The position numbers and the translations under genes are program-made. Shown here piece by piece: positions 26,383 to 33,918 of a stretch of 64,000 bases of DNA. This DNA comes from VXNF01 sp965116465. GTDB taxonomy: Bacteria; Actinomycetota; Acidimicrobiia; Acidimicrobiales; CATQHL01. The notes beneath the pieces were generated by a model. It searched no databases and was not told the origin of the DNA. It worked only from the letters and a program-made list of their open reading frames with translations. Location of the stretch: NCBI GenBank assembly GCA_965116465.1, contig OZ220687.1, positions 2,418,001 through 2,482,000 on the forward strand. Reading direction: 5' to 3'. The number at the start of each line of letters is the position of its first letter. Position 1 is the stretch's first letter.

Positions 26383-28419
26383 ATGGCTGAACCTTCCGGC
26401 GCCGAATCGCGCGGCGGCGTCGACTGCCGTGTCGTGTTCACGCCGTCGGGTATCGAGGTGCCGGTGACGGCCGGCACCAGCGTGCTGGACGCCGCCCGTG
26501 CCGGCGGCGTGGATCTGGACTCGGTGTGCGGGGGGCGCGGCCTGTGCGGCCGCTGCCAGGTGGTTCCGGCGCTCGGCCACCACGCCAAGTGGGGGATCTC
26601 CGTCGACTCGGAGGCGTTGTCGCCGCCCGGCAGCGTCGAAGCGGAGTATCGAGGGCGCAGACCGCTGGCGGGGGACAACCGGCTGGGTTGCCAGGCGCTG
26701 GTGAACGGGGACGTGGTCATCGATGTCCCCGCTGCCAGCGCCGTACGGCGGCCCGTCGTGCGCAAGGCCATCGACCTGGGCGACGTGGTGCTCGACCCCG
26801 TGGTCACGCTGCACTACCTGGAGTTGCCGCCCGCTGTGCTCGGCGAGGAGGTGAGTGACGCCGAGCGGATCGTCTCGGCACTCGGGGACGACTGGGGACT
26901 GCACGACGTGGCAGTGCCGCCGGTCGCGCTGGCGAACCTGCAGGCGGCCGTCCGCGCCGGCGACGGGGCGGTCACCGCGGTCGTGCACGACCGCAGCCGG
27001 CTGCTGGAGGTCCGCGCCGGCTACTCCGACGAGGCGTGGGGCATCGCCATCGACGTGGGGTCCACGACCGTGGCGGGCTATCTCCTGGATCTGACCACCG
27101 GGGAGGTCGTGGCGACGGCGGGCCGTATGAACCCCCAGATCCGCTTCGGCGAGGACCTCATGAGCCGGGTGTCCTACGTGATGCTGAACCCCGGTGGAGC
27201 CGCCACCTTGACCGAGGCGGTACGGGGAGCACTCGACGAGCTGGTCGGCGAGCTGTGCGAGCAGGGTTCGGCGTCCCGCGACCACGTTCACGACGCCGTC
27301 GTCGTCGGGAACCCCATCATGCACCACCTCGTGTTGGGATTGGACCCGACGCCGCTGGGCACCGCCCCGTTCACGCTGGCCGAGCGCCGCAGCGTGCGTG
27401 CCCGCGCGGCCGACATCGGCCTGGGGCTACCCCATGCGTCGCTCTACGTGGCTCCGTGCATTGCCGGCCACGTGGGGGCCGACTCAGCGGCCGCCACCCT
27501 CGCCGAGGGTCCGCACAGGGTTGCGTACCCGCAGCTGCTCGTGGACGTGGGCACCAACGCCGAGATCGTCCTCGGCGACGGCGAGCGGGTCTTCGCCGCC
27601 TCCAGCCCCACCGGGCCGGCCTTCGAGGGCGCCCAGATCAGCTGCGGTCAGCGCGCCACCGCGGGAGCCATCGAGCGGGTCCGCATCGATGCCGACAGCC
27701 TGGAGCCGCGCTTCAAGGTGATCGGCTGCGCGGCGTGGTCCGACGACCCGACCTTCGAGGGGGCGCTGGGGTCGCTGCAGGTCTCAGGGGTGTGCGGCTC
27801 GGGCATCATCGACGTCATCGCCGAGATGTTCCTGGTCGGCATCATCGATCGCCACGGCGTCGTGCAGGGACACCTGGCCGAACGCACGCCCCGGATCGTC
27901 GCCGACGGGCGCACCTTCGCCTACGAGTTGCAGAGCGAGCCGGTGCGGCTGCGGATCACCCAGAACGACGTCCGCGCCATCCAGTTGGCCAAGGCGGCGT
28001 TGCGCGCCGGCATCGACCTGCTGACCGAGCATGCCGGGGTCGCGGAGGTGCACGACATCCGCCTGGCGGGCGCCTTCGGGGCGCACATCGACCCGCTGCG
28101 GGCACTGGTGCTGGGCCTGGTGCCCGACGCGCCGGTGGCCGGGGTGCGCTCGGTGGGCAACGCCTCCGGTGCCGGCGCGGCGCGACTGCTGGTGTCGCGG
28201 GCCCAGCGCCGCGAGATCGAGCAGCTCAGCGAGCAGATCGTCAAGATCGAGACCGCCACCGAGCCCCGCTTCCAGGAGCTGTTCGTGGCAGCGATGGCCT
28301 TCCCGCACGAGACGGCGCCAACGACGCATCTGGAGCAGGTCGTGGACCTGCCGCCGGCCGATGACGGTCAATCATCCGAGGAAGCTGTGTGGGGACGCCG
28401 GAGGCGGCGCGTACGGTGA
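26383..28419 (+). CDS. Corrinoid-protein reactivase: [2Fe-2S] ferredoxin fused to ASKHA ATPase (RACo/DUF4445 type)
   Basis: A 678-residue protein. The N-terminal 110 residues are a plant-type [2Fe-2S] ferredoxin with Cys49, Cys55, Cys58 and Cys103. After a linker region (about 115-215), the rest is an actin-like ATPase domain with the phosphate loop IAIDVGSTTVAGYLLD, DVGTNAEIVLG and a C-terminal AGAFGAHIDP. Such proteins use ATP to reduce corrinoid cofactors that have oxidised from Co(I) to Co(II), restoring methyl-accepting activity. Encoded between the methyl-THF methyltransferase and the second mttB-like gene, it fits that role for the corrinoid protein at 23505. The ribosome binding site is weak; the ATG was chosen because the ferredoxin strand starts soon after it. 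Confidence 0.9.
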   Translation: MAEPSGAESRGGVDCRVVFTPSGIEVPVTAGTSVLDAARAGGVDLDSVCGGRGLCGRCQVVPALGHHAKWGISVDSEALSPPGSVEAEYRGRRPLAGDNRLGCQALVNGDVVIDVPAASAVRRPVVRKAIDLGDVVLDPVVTLHYLELPPAVLGEEVSDAERIVSALGDDWGLHDVAVPPVALANLQAAVRAGDGAVTAVVHDRSRLLEVRAGYSDEAWGIAIDVGSTTVAGYLLDLTTGEVVATAGRMNPQIRFGEDLMSRVSYVMLNPGGAATLTEAVRGALDELVGELCEQGSASRDHVHDAVVVGNPIMHHLVLGLDPTPLGTAPFTLAERRSVRARAADIGLGLPHASLYVAPCIAGHVGADSAAATLAEGPHRVAYPQLLVDVGTNAEIVLGDGERVFAASSPTGPAFEGAQISCGQRATAGAIERVRIDADSLEPRFKVIGCAAWSDDPTFEGALGSLQVSGVCGSGIIDVIAEMFLVGIIDRHGVVQGHLAERTPRIVADGRTFAYELQSEPVRLRITQNDVRAIQLAKAALRAGIDLLTEHAGVAEVHDIRLAGAFGAHIDPLRALVLGLVPDAPVAGVRSVGNASGAGAARLLVSRAQRREIEQLSEQIVKIETATEPRFQELFVAAMAFPHETAPTTHLEQVVDLPPADDGQSSEEAVWGRRRRRVR

Positions 28420-28491
28420 ATGCCCCGATGGCGAGGGCCCGGATACCAAAGTTCGAACGGGTACGGACCGGACAGCGAGACAGGTGAACCG

Positions 28492-30027
28492 ATGAGCGAG
28501 CCACGAAGACGCAGAGGCGGCGGGCGGGCCGCCCGCCAGGCGGCGCATGCCGCCACCGAGGCGGTCGTTGCGCCCTACCTGGAACGCAGTGGACCACCGG
28601 TTGAGATCCTCGACACCGAGGGCCTCGTGCGCATCGAGGAGGCGGCGGAGACGCTTCTGGCCGAGGTGGGCATTGCCTTCCAGGAGTTCCCGTCGGCGCT
28701 GGAGTTGTGGCGGGAGGCCGGCGCCGACGTCGACGGGGAGTTGGTGCGCTTCCCCCGCGGGCTCTGCCGGAAGATCGTGCAGGAGAACGCCCCGGCGGTC
28801 TACACCCAGCACGCCCGCAACCCGGCCCGCAGCGTGAAGATCGGCGCCAACGCCACGGTGTTCGTCCCCAACTACGGCTCCCCCTTCGTGACCGACCTGG
28901 ACCGCGGCCGCCGCTACGCCACCCTGGAGGACTTCCACAACACCGTGAAGCTCACCTACGCCCTCCCGCACCTGCACCACAGCGGCGGCACGGTGTGCGA
29001 GCCCGTGGATGTGCCGGTCAACAAGCGGCACCTCGACATGGTGTACGCGCACCTGCGCTACAGCGACAAGCCGTTCATGGGGTCGGTGACCGCCGCCGAG
29101 CGGGCCGCCGACTCCGTGGAAATGGCCCGCATCGCCTTCGGCGGCGACCTGGCCGACCGCACGGTCATGACCTCGCTGATCAACGCCTCCTCGCCGATGC
29201 GCTGGGACGCCACCATGCTGGGGGCCGCCACGACCTATGCCCGGGCCAACCAGGCCTGCGTGATCAGCCCGTTCATCCTGGCCGGGGCGATGTCGCCGGT
29301 GACCGTGGCGGGCCTGTCGGCCCAGGCCCTGGCCGAGGCGCTTTCGGGCATGGCCTACCTGCAGCTGGTGCGCCCCGGTGCCCCGGTGGTCTTCGGAACC
29401 TTCGCCTCCACCATGTCGATGGCCAGCGGTGCGCCCACCTTCGGCACGCCCGAGGCCGGCCAGGCCATCTACGTCATGGCGGCCCTGGCCCGGCGGGTGG
29501 GGGTGCCGTTCCGCTCCGGCGGCCAGTTCACCTCCTCCAAGGCCCCCGACGCCCAGGCCGCCTACGAGTCGGCGCACACGTTGCTGCCCACGCTGCAGGC
29601 GGGGGTGAACTTCGTGCTGCACGCCGCCGGCTGGCTGGAGGGCGGGCTGGCGCTGTCGTATGAGAAGCTGATCTTGGACGCCGACCAGCTCGGCGCCATG
29701 GAGGTGTACGCCCGCGGCGTGGATGTCTCCGACAACGGCTTGGCCCTCGAGGCGTTCCGCAGCAACGCCCACGGCGACCACTTCCTGGGCAACCCGCACA
29801 CGCTGGCCAACTTCGAGACCGCCTTCTGGCGCTCCGAGCTGGCCGACCACAACAGCTACGAGCAGTGGTCCGAGGAGGGTGGCCTCACCGCAGCCCAGCG
29901 CGCCAACGCCCGCTGGAAGCAGATGCTGGCCGACTACGAGCCGCCCCCCGTCGACGACGCCATCGACGCCGAACTCCAGGACTACGTCGCCCGCCGCAAA
30001 GCCGAAATGCCCGACGAAATCGGCTGA
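28492..30027 (+). CDS. MttB-like methyltransferase, non-pyrrolysine type (second paralogue)
   Basis: A 511-residue MttB-superfamily protein, distinct from the one at 21698 but of the same length and fold. Substrate-side sequence includes FVPNYGSPFVTD and HHSGGTVCEP; the C-terminus has the NAHGDHFLG and HTLANFETAFW segments common in the family. It ends in TGA without an internal TAG, so no pyrrolysine. AGGTGA precedes the chosen ATG; an ATG at 28420 is less likely. As the last gene of the methyl-transfer block it probably demethylates a second amine using the same corrinoid protein. Its last 75 bases have a diverged copy at 32587. Confidence 0.9.
   Translation: MSEPRRRRGGGRAARQAAHAATEAVVAPYLERSGPPVEILDTEGLVRIEEAAETLLAEVGIAFQEFPSALELWREAGADVDGELVRFPRGLCRKIVQENAPAVYTQHARNPARSVKIGANATVFVPNYGSPFVTDLDRGRRYATLEDFHNTVKLTYALPHLHHSGGTVCEPVDVPVNKRHLDMVYAHLRYSDKPFMGSVTAAERAADSVEMARIAFGGDLADRTVMTSLINASSPMRWDATMLGAATTYARANQACVISPFILAGAMSPVTVAGLSAQALAEALSGMAYLQLVRPGAPVVFGTFASTMSMASGAPTFGTPEAGQAIYVMAALARRVGVPFRSGGQFTSSKAPDAQAAYESAHTLLPTLQAGVNFVLHAAGWLEGGLALSYEKLILDADQLGAMEVYARGVDVSDNGLALEAFRSNAHGDHFLGNPHTLANFETAFWRSELADHNSYEQWSEEGGLTAAQRANARWKQMLADYEPPPVDDAIDAELQDYVARRKAEMPDEIG
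29953..30027 (+). repeat. Direct repeat copy 1: 3' end of the mttB-like gene
   Basis: The last 25 codons including TGA, encoding DAIDAELQDYVARR and MPDEIG. A copy with about 90 % identity lies at 32587-32661 in the same orientation. The pair brackets the hicAB and DUF222-HNH genes. Confidence 0.8.
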
Positions 30028-30048
30028 TCAGCGCCCGAATTCTCGATC

Positions 30049-30074
30049 GTCATTCCGGCGAAGGCCGGAATCCA
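30049..30074. repeat. Mobile palindromic repeat, second complete copy
   Basis: Identical to 26315-26340. The arms ATTCCGGC and GCCGGAAT with a GAAG loop form an 8-bp hairpin between the convergent mttB-like gene and hicB, where it can serve as a two-way terminator. The hicB stop codon lies inside the repeat, so the repeat supplies the last seven residues of HicB. Confidence 0.85.
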
Positions 30075-30496
30075 TCCCGCTCCGCCGCTGGCGCGGCGGT
30101 TACGTGCAAGCGCCGCCCGATCGCTTCTAGGGCGGCGTCCATCTGGTCCAGGCGCGAGTGGTGCGTCACGTCCAGGACGCGATCCACCTGCGGCATGTGC
30201 CAGCCCAGTCGGCGGGCAAGTTCCGCCTTGCCGACACCTTGGGAGCGCATGCCCTGGTAGAGCTGCACCTTGACGGAGGTGAGAGTCGGAAGGACCGCAT
30301 AGGCCGCGCCTCTCGATGGCAGCGGGATGTCCTTGCGATCGTGGATGCGGGCGGCGATCGCCTCCTCGAGTGCATTCGTCGCGCGGGCGATGGCCTCCTC
30401 GCGGTTCTCCCCGAAGGTGGTCAGTTCGGGGAAGTCGGGGGACGTCGCCAGAACAGAGCCGTCGTCATCTTCGAGCACGATCGGATAGGCGAGCAT
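30050..30496 (-). CDS. hicB: HicB-type antitoxin
   Basis: A 148-residue antitoxin. Residues 1-60 form the partially degraded RNase-H-like HicB domain (MLAYPIVLEDDDGSVLATSP, FPELTTFGENREEAI), which covers the toxin active site. The C-terminal half carries an Xre-type helix-turn-helix (VGKAELARRLGWHMPQVDRVLD) for autorepression. The ATG shares one base with the hicA stop (TGATG), giving the typical toxin-first order with coupled translation. The final residues GFRPSPE are encoded by a mobile palindromic repeat, so the natural C-terminus was probably altered when the repeat inserted. Confidence 0.88.
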   Translation of the reverse strand: MLAYPIVLEDDDGSVLATSPDFPELTTFGENREEAIARATNALEEAIAARIHDRKDIPLPSRGAAYAVLPTLTSVKVQLYQGMRSQGVGKAELARRLGWHMPQVDRVLDVTHHSRLDQMDAALEAIGRRLHVTAAPAAERDGFRPSPE

Positions 30497-30684
30497 CAGT
30501 CCAATCCCAGGTCCTTCTTGATCTTGGCGACGAGTCCACGCCCCAACTCCTTGCGCCCGCCGTGCATTGGCAACTGACTGGTGCGGTTCCCTCGCCGGAC
30601 GGTGAGATGGCCGCTGCCACCCTTGTGGGTGTGAAAGGTGCAGCCCTGTTTCCGTAGCCAGCGGCGCAACTCGCCGGCGTTCAA
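30496..30684 (-). CDS. hicA: HicA-type mRNA interferase toxin
   Basis: A 62-residue double-stranded-RNA-binding-fold toxin that cleaves mRNA independently of active ribosomes. The family core is complete: LRRWLRKQGCTFHTHKGG, then GSGHLTVRRG with the catalytic His26, and PMHGGRKELGRGL at the end. Length is normal. The start is a TTG with AGG a few bases upstream; no ATG or GTG is available at the expected place, and a weak start codon would suit low toxin expression. It lies 11 bases after the DUF222-HNH gene and just downstream of a palindrome that may be the HicB operator. Confidence 0.86.
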   Translation of the reverse strand: MNAGELRRWLRKQGCTFHTHKGGSGHLTVRRGNRTSQLPMHGGRKELGRGLVAKIKKDLGLD

Positions 30685-30695
30685 TTTGAACCAGC

Positions 30696-32315
30696 CTATA
30701 CAACACTTGTGTTGTGTTCACTGATTCTCCGACCTCGCCCTGCGATCGGCTTTGCGGCGGGGGTCGGGAGGGGTGGTTGGTGGCATGGCCCGGGGGCCTG
30801 TGCGGGGTGGGTGTCGGGCCTGGTCGGAGCGATGGTTTCGTGGGGGCGGGGTCGGTGGTGGTTGTGCGGCGGTGGGCGCGTGACTCCGTTGCTGTCACCG
30901 CCGCTGCTGCCTCCGCCGCCGTCGCTGCTGCCTCCGCCGCCGTCGCTGCTGCCTCCGCCGCCGTCGCTGCTGCCTCCGCCGCCGTCGCGGTCGCCGCTGC
31001 CGGTGGTGGTGTTGGTTGGGGGTGTGAGGGTGAGGTGGCCGTTGGGGTGGCGGGTGACCTGTTCGCCGTGGAGGTGGACGCGGATGTGGTGGCAGCGCCA
31101 GCAGAGGAGGCAGGTGTTCTCGAGGGTGGTTTCGCCGCCGTGGGCCCAGTGGTTGCGGTGGTGGACTTCGCAGATGTTGTGGTGGGTTCGGCAGCCGATG
31201 CAGCCGCCGTCGCGGGCGATGAGGCGTTTGCGGTGTCGGGGGGAGACTTTGCGTTGTGCGCGGCCCAGGAGTGGGGTGCCGGTGTGTTTGTTGAAGATGC
31301 CTGGGAGGATTTTGGCGTCACACGCCAGCGCCAACGTTTCGGCTTCGGTGAGGTGGGTGCCGTCGGCGAGGCGGGCGTTGGTGATGGCGTCGCGGGTTTG
31401 GTCGTAGTCGGCCAGGACCAACAGTTCGACGCCGCCGGGCGCGCCGGCGCCGGCGCTGTCGCTGTTGCTGGTGGTGATCAGCTCGGTGAGCGCGTCCGCG
31501 AACCGCTGCGGCGCCGTCGGACGGTCTTTGGGGTCCTCTGAGCGGAACATCTGGTCGGACTTGGCGATGAGCGCGGCTTGGACTCGCGCGCCGGTGAGGG
31601 GGTCGAGTTGGGCGAAGAGGTGGAACATGCCGTCGCCCTGTTCTCTGATCGAAGCGCGGCGCCGGCGCCGCTGTTGTTCCCGGCGGGCTTCGAGCTCGGC
31701 CTCGCTGGTGCGCTCATTCACGTGGTCCTTGAGCGTGCGGCGGAACTGATCCTCGGGCTCCTCCTCAGCAGCCGCGAGCAGCTCCCGCTGATCCACCGGC
31801 CCCTCGGCGTCGAGAATCAACCCCGCGGCCTCCGGAGTGATCGCACCGTCGGCGAGTTTCTCGGCCACGTTCGGGGCCCACTCCAGTTGCGCCGCGACCT
31901 TGACGGCCTTGCGAGCGCCCCGCCGGGACCGCTTCTGGGTGCGCCGCAGCGTCTCCTCGGCAGCGGCGTCGCCTTCCCGGCGGGAGATCTCCGCGACCAC
32001 GTCGGCTTCGGCGGCGACCAAACAGGCCCGCGCCCGGCCCATGAACGCCAGCCGTTCCTGCAGCACTTCCAGGTCCACCTTGTGCAACAGCGGCGGCGGC
32101 GACGCCAGCCACTCACCCAGCACAGCCCACTCGCGGACCCGCGCCGAACCCGGCTCGTCGCGGCCCACCGCAACGGCGCCGCACGACGGAGAAAGCACAG
32201 CACCGCTATCGGCGCGGCTCGATCCGGAAAGCACAGCACCGCCATCGGCGCCGGTCGGCTCGGAAGCCGCAGCGCCGGATCCGAGCGACTCGGTGCGCTT
32301 CGCATCGCCGTCCAT
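30696..32315 (-). CDS. DUF222/HNH endonuclease-domain protein
   Basis: A 539-residue member of the actinobacterial DUF222 plus HNH family. DUF222 occupies roughly residues 75-320, and the zinc-bound HNH nuclease motif follows (GCIGCRTHHNICEVHHRNHW ... CLLCWRCHH). These genes are multi-copy and their biological role is unsettled; DNA nicking or mobile-element association is assumed. The C-terminal tail is unusual: four perfect repeats of a seven-residue Gly/Ser/Asp unit, then a Pro/His-rich stretch. The ATG at 32315 lies 65-70 bases downstream of a near-consensus promoter; a further upstream ATG overlaps the -10 box and was rejected. Confidence 0.85.
   Translation of the reverse strand: MDGDAKRTESLGSGAAASEPTGADGGAVLSGSSRADSGAVLSPSCGAVAVGRDEPGSARVREWAVLGEWLASPPPLLHKVDLEVLQERLAFMGRARACLVAAEADVVAEISRREGDAAAEETLRRTQKRSRRGARKAVKVAAQLEWAPNVAEKLADGAITPEAAGLILDAEGPVDQRELLAAAEEEPEDQFRRTLKDHVNERTSEAELEARREQQRRRRRASIREQGDGMFHLFAQLDPLTGARVQAALIAKSDQMFRSEDPKDRPTAPQRFADALTELITTSNSDSAGAGAPGGVELLVLADYDQTRDAITNARLADGTHLTEAETLALACDAKILPGIFNKHTGTPLLGRAQRKVSPRHRKRLIARDGGCIGCRTHHNICEVHHRNHWAHGGETTLENTCLLCWRCHHIRVHLHGEQVTRHPNGHLTLTPPTNTTTGSGDRDGGGGSSDGGGGSSDGGGGSSDGGGGSSGGDSNGVTRPPPHNHHRPRPHETIAPTRPDTHPAQAPGPCHQPPLPTPAAKPIAGRGRRISEHNTSVV
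30701..30716. promoter_or_regulatory. Palindrome upstream of hicA, possible HicB operator
   Basis: Arms ACAACAC and GTGTTGT with a two-base centre, 17 bases upstream of the hicA start and inside the last codons of the DUF222 gene. HicB proteins with a helix-turn-helix bind such dyads to repress their own operon. The assignment is by position only. Confidence 0.5.
30904..30987 (-). repeat. Four perfect 21-bp tandem repeats coding for a Gly/Ser/Asp linker
   Basis: Four copies of a 21-base unit within the DUF222-HNH gene, each coding for the seven residues GGGGSSD. Perfect identity means recent expansion; because the unit length is a multiple of three, copy-number change would not break the frame. 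Confidence 0.9.
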
Positions 32316-32387
32316 GTGTCCATCACCCCCTCGTGCAAGCTTCCCGGCCCACCCGCCCGGTGGACCTTCCTGATTGCTTCTTCTCAT

Positions 32388-32416
32388 AATATAGTCGGTA
32401 TAAGACAGAATATCAA
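32388..32416 (-). promoter_or_regulatory. Sigma-70-like promoter of the DUF222-HNH gene
   Basis: On the minus strand TTGATA, a 17-base spacer and TATATT, in an AT-rich island. Transcription from about 32380 gives a 5' leader of roughly 65 bases before the ATG at 32315. Confidence 0.65.
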
Positions 32417-32541
32417 CACTAGTTCGAACATTGGCCGAAGTGAGAGGAAGCCGGCCCGGAGTCTCGGCCCGCAGAGCCATCAAACCCCCAGGTCAGCGGG
32501 CTGCATTGGTTCCAGTCGAGCACCCCACCCGAGCGGCAGCC

Positions 32542-32563
32542 AGATGTGACCAAGGTCACATCT
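32542..32563. promoter_or_regulatory. 22-bp perfect palindrome of the CRP/GlxR type
   Basis: Arms AGATGTGACC and GGTCACATCT around AA. The core TGTGA-N6-TCACA is the classic site of CRP-family regulators, including actinobacterial GlxR. It lies 24 bases before the duplicated mttB tail and about 255 bases before vapB. No intact gene begins close by, so it may be left from a lost promoter. Confidence 0.55.
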
Positions 32564-32586
32564 CAATTACACATCGCCGGCCGAGC

Positions 32587-32661
32587 ACCGACGCCATCGA
32601 CGCGGAACTGCGCGACTACGTCGCCCGCCGCGAGGCCGAAATGCCCGACGAGATCGGCCGA
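32587..32661 (+). pseudogene. Direct repeat copy 2: relic of an mttB-like 3' end
   Basis: Encodes DAIDAELRDYVARREAEMP and matches the end of the mttB-like gene at 29953-30027. Differences are mostly at third codon positions, but the stop TGA has become CGA. About 50 bases later a decayed palindromic repeat (GACATTCCGGCGAATGCC, 32714-32731) mirrors the intact one after copy 1. This suggests the remains of a second mttB-like gene with its downstream region. Confidence 0.75.
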
Positions 32662-32818
32662 GGTACCCAACCGCTCGTCTTGTTGGTCGTCTCGCTCCCC
32701 GTCACCCCTCTCCGACATTCCGGCGAATGCCTGCACCCGAGCGGATCGACGGGGAGCCACTCATGCCACTCTGCCCAACTCGGACCCCCTGGCCGAGAGG
32801 TACGCCTATATTGCGTTC

Positions 32819-33049
32819 ATGCCGAATGTCCAGGTGCGGAACGTCTCGCCAGCGATTCACGAAGCGCTGGTGCGCCGCGCGGCGCTGGCTGGGCAATCGT
32901 TGCAGCAGTATCTGACGGAGCAGTTGGCTCGGATCGCAGCCAGTCCCACGCTCGACGAGGTTCTAGACCGAATTGACGGCCAGAGCCTGGGCACGCTCGC
33001 CGTCGCGGAGGCAGTGGGCGCACTCGAAGCCGAACGTGCAAGTCGTTGA
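32819..33049 (+). CDS. VapB/FitA-type ribbon-helix-helix antitoxin
   Basis: A 76-residue antitoxin. The N-terminal ribbon-helix-helix DNA-binding region reads VQVRNVSPAIHEALVRRAA, followed by GQSLQQYLTEQLARIA, a pattern typical of FitA/VapB proteins. The C-terminal tail would wrap a PIN-domain toxin. The frame is open upstream, but homology begins at the ATG at 32819. The partner vapC starts 14 bases before the antitoxin stop but is broken after 14 codons, so the antitoxin is orphaned. Confidence 0.78.
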   Translation: MPNVQVRNVSPAIHEALVRRAALAGQSLQQYLTEQLARIAASPTLDEVLDRIDGQSLGTLAVAEAVGALEAERASR

Positions 33050-33080
33050 CGCCTCAGTCGTGGCACCCGCAATGGCGTAA
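33036..33080 (+). pseudogene. Broken vapC (PIN-domain toxin) start
   Basis: The GTG overlaps the antitoxin gene in the usual vapBC manner and is followed by codons for QVVDASVVAPAMA and then TAA. The string VVDASVV is the first beta strand of a PIN domain with its first catalytic aspartate. Nothing resembling the remaining 120 residues follows in the next bases in any frame. The toxin gene is therefore a stub. Confidence 0.7.
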
Positions 33081-33158
33081 GGGGGTTACGGTCTGGGCTG
33101 TGGACGCCTAGGGCTCCTGAGCCTCAGTATGGCGGTCGGTTAGTAGGTTGGCGTATAG

Positions 33159-33398
33159 CTAGCCAGGTGGGGGGTAGGGGTCATTCCCGGGCTTGACGGT
33201 GATCCCTTCCCGGATCCGACCATCAGTTCCGTGCACGCGGACCTCGCCACCACCTTGATTCCGAAGTATCTGCTTGGCGGCTTCAATCGCTTCCCTTTGC
33301 GTGGCATGGATCGAACTGGCTCGAGTGGACTTCGGCGCCTTGACTGCCCAGCCGTCAGGCTGTCGAGCAACGTGCCTACTCTTCGGCCTTGATGCCAT
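33159..33398 (-). CDS. DUF2188 protein
   Basis: A 79-residue protein matching the DUF2188 pattern: HVARQPDGWAVKAPKSTRAS, then HATQREAIEAAKQIL, EVRVHGTDGRIRE, and a PYPPPG end. Its biochemical function is not known to me; members are common in bacteria with restriction or mobile DNA nearby, which is association only. The ATG at 33398 follows AGGAGG at a six-base distance, which favours it over another ATG two codons upstream. It overlaps the end of the preceding small gene by 23 bases. Confidence 0.78.
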   Translation of the reverse strand: MASRPKSRHVARQPDGWAVKAPKSTRASSIHATQREAIEAAKQILRNQGGGEVRVHGTDGRIREGITVKPGNDPYPPPG

Positions 33399-33579
33399 TG
33401 TCATCCTCCTCTTCGCTCGTGGATTCGTCTGTGTCTTTGAGTGGCTCTTCAAGGATCACTGGCCCTTCGTTCAAGATAATCACTGTGCAGTTGTAGTACA
33501 CGGGGTGAACGTGCACCTCGCGTTTCCGTGAGAACATCCGGCCCAACAGGGCGAGGATTGGAGCGAGCCATTCAGGCAC
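33376..33579 (-). CDS. Small hypothetical protein upstream of the DUF2188 gene
   Basis: A 67-residue protein from a GTG with GAGGAA five bases before it. It has a short hydrophobic N-terminus (WLAPILALLGRMF), a central strand-rich part (VHVHPVYYNCTVIILNEG) and an acidic tail (DTDESTSEEEDDN). No family recognised. The good ribosome binding site and the 23-base overlap with the DUF2188 gene support it as real and co-translated. Confidence 0.55.
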   Translation of the reverse strand: MPEWLAPILALLGRMFSRKREVHVHPVYYNCTVIILNEGPVILEEPLKDTDESTSEEEDDNGIKAEE

Positions 33580-33654
33580 AATCGTTCCTCGGCGACTGAC
33601 GAGCCATGAGGCAAGCGTATTCTCCGCAGGTGTCGGGAGGTTCCGGGGTGGACG

Positions 33655-33790
33655 CGGTCGTCAGGAGCAGGCGTCGTTCGATCGCTTGCCGGGCGGCGTC
33701 CATCCGGTCGATGCGCGAGAGATGCCCTATGCCCAGGACGCGGTCCACTTGCTGTGCCTGCCAGCCGAGTTGACAGGCACATTGCGCGGG
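33655..33790 (-). pseudogene. Relic of a hicB C-terminal domain
   Basis: The minus strand encodes LGWQAQQVDRVLG, then RIDRMDAARQAIERRL, clearly related to LGWHMPQVDRVLD and RLDQMDAALEAIGRRL of the HicB at 30050. Only the helix-turn-helix end survives and there is no start or N-terminal domain. It marks the far edge of the accessory patch. Confidence 0.7.
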
Positions 33791-33918
33791 CGCTGGGCCG
33801 GCAGAGGCGATAATCGGGGCGTGATGCCCCGAGCCGCTCCAGGGATCCGTCGCGGAGCGACAACTTCCGAGCCCGGAACGTCGCACATGATGTTTCAAGA
33901 TATTACAGTATACAAGGA

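Noticed and set aside
21698..30027. Possible pyrrolysine (TAG read-through) in the MttB-like genes
   Set aside because: Both genes are uninterrupted and end in TGA at normal length; there is no in-frame TAG.
32431..32976. A 181-codon plus-strand frame containing the duplicated mttB tail
   Set aside because: Only the 25-codon mttB-like portion is recognisable; the rest is read through intergenic DNA and the vapB gene in a wrong frame.
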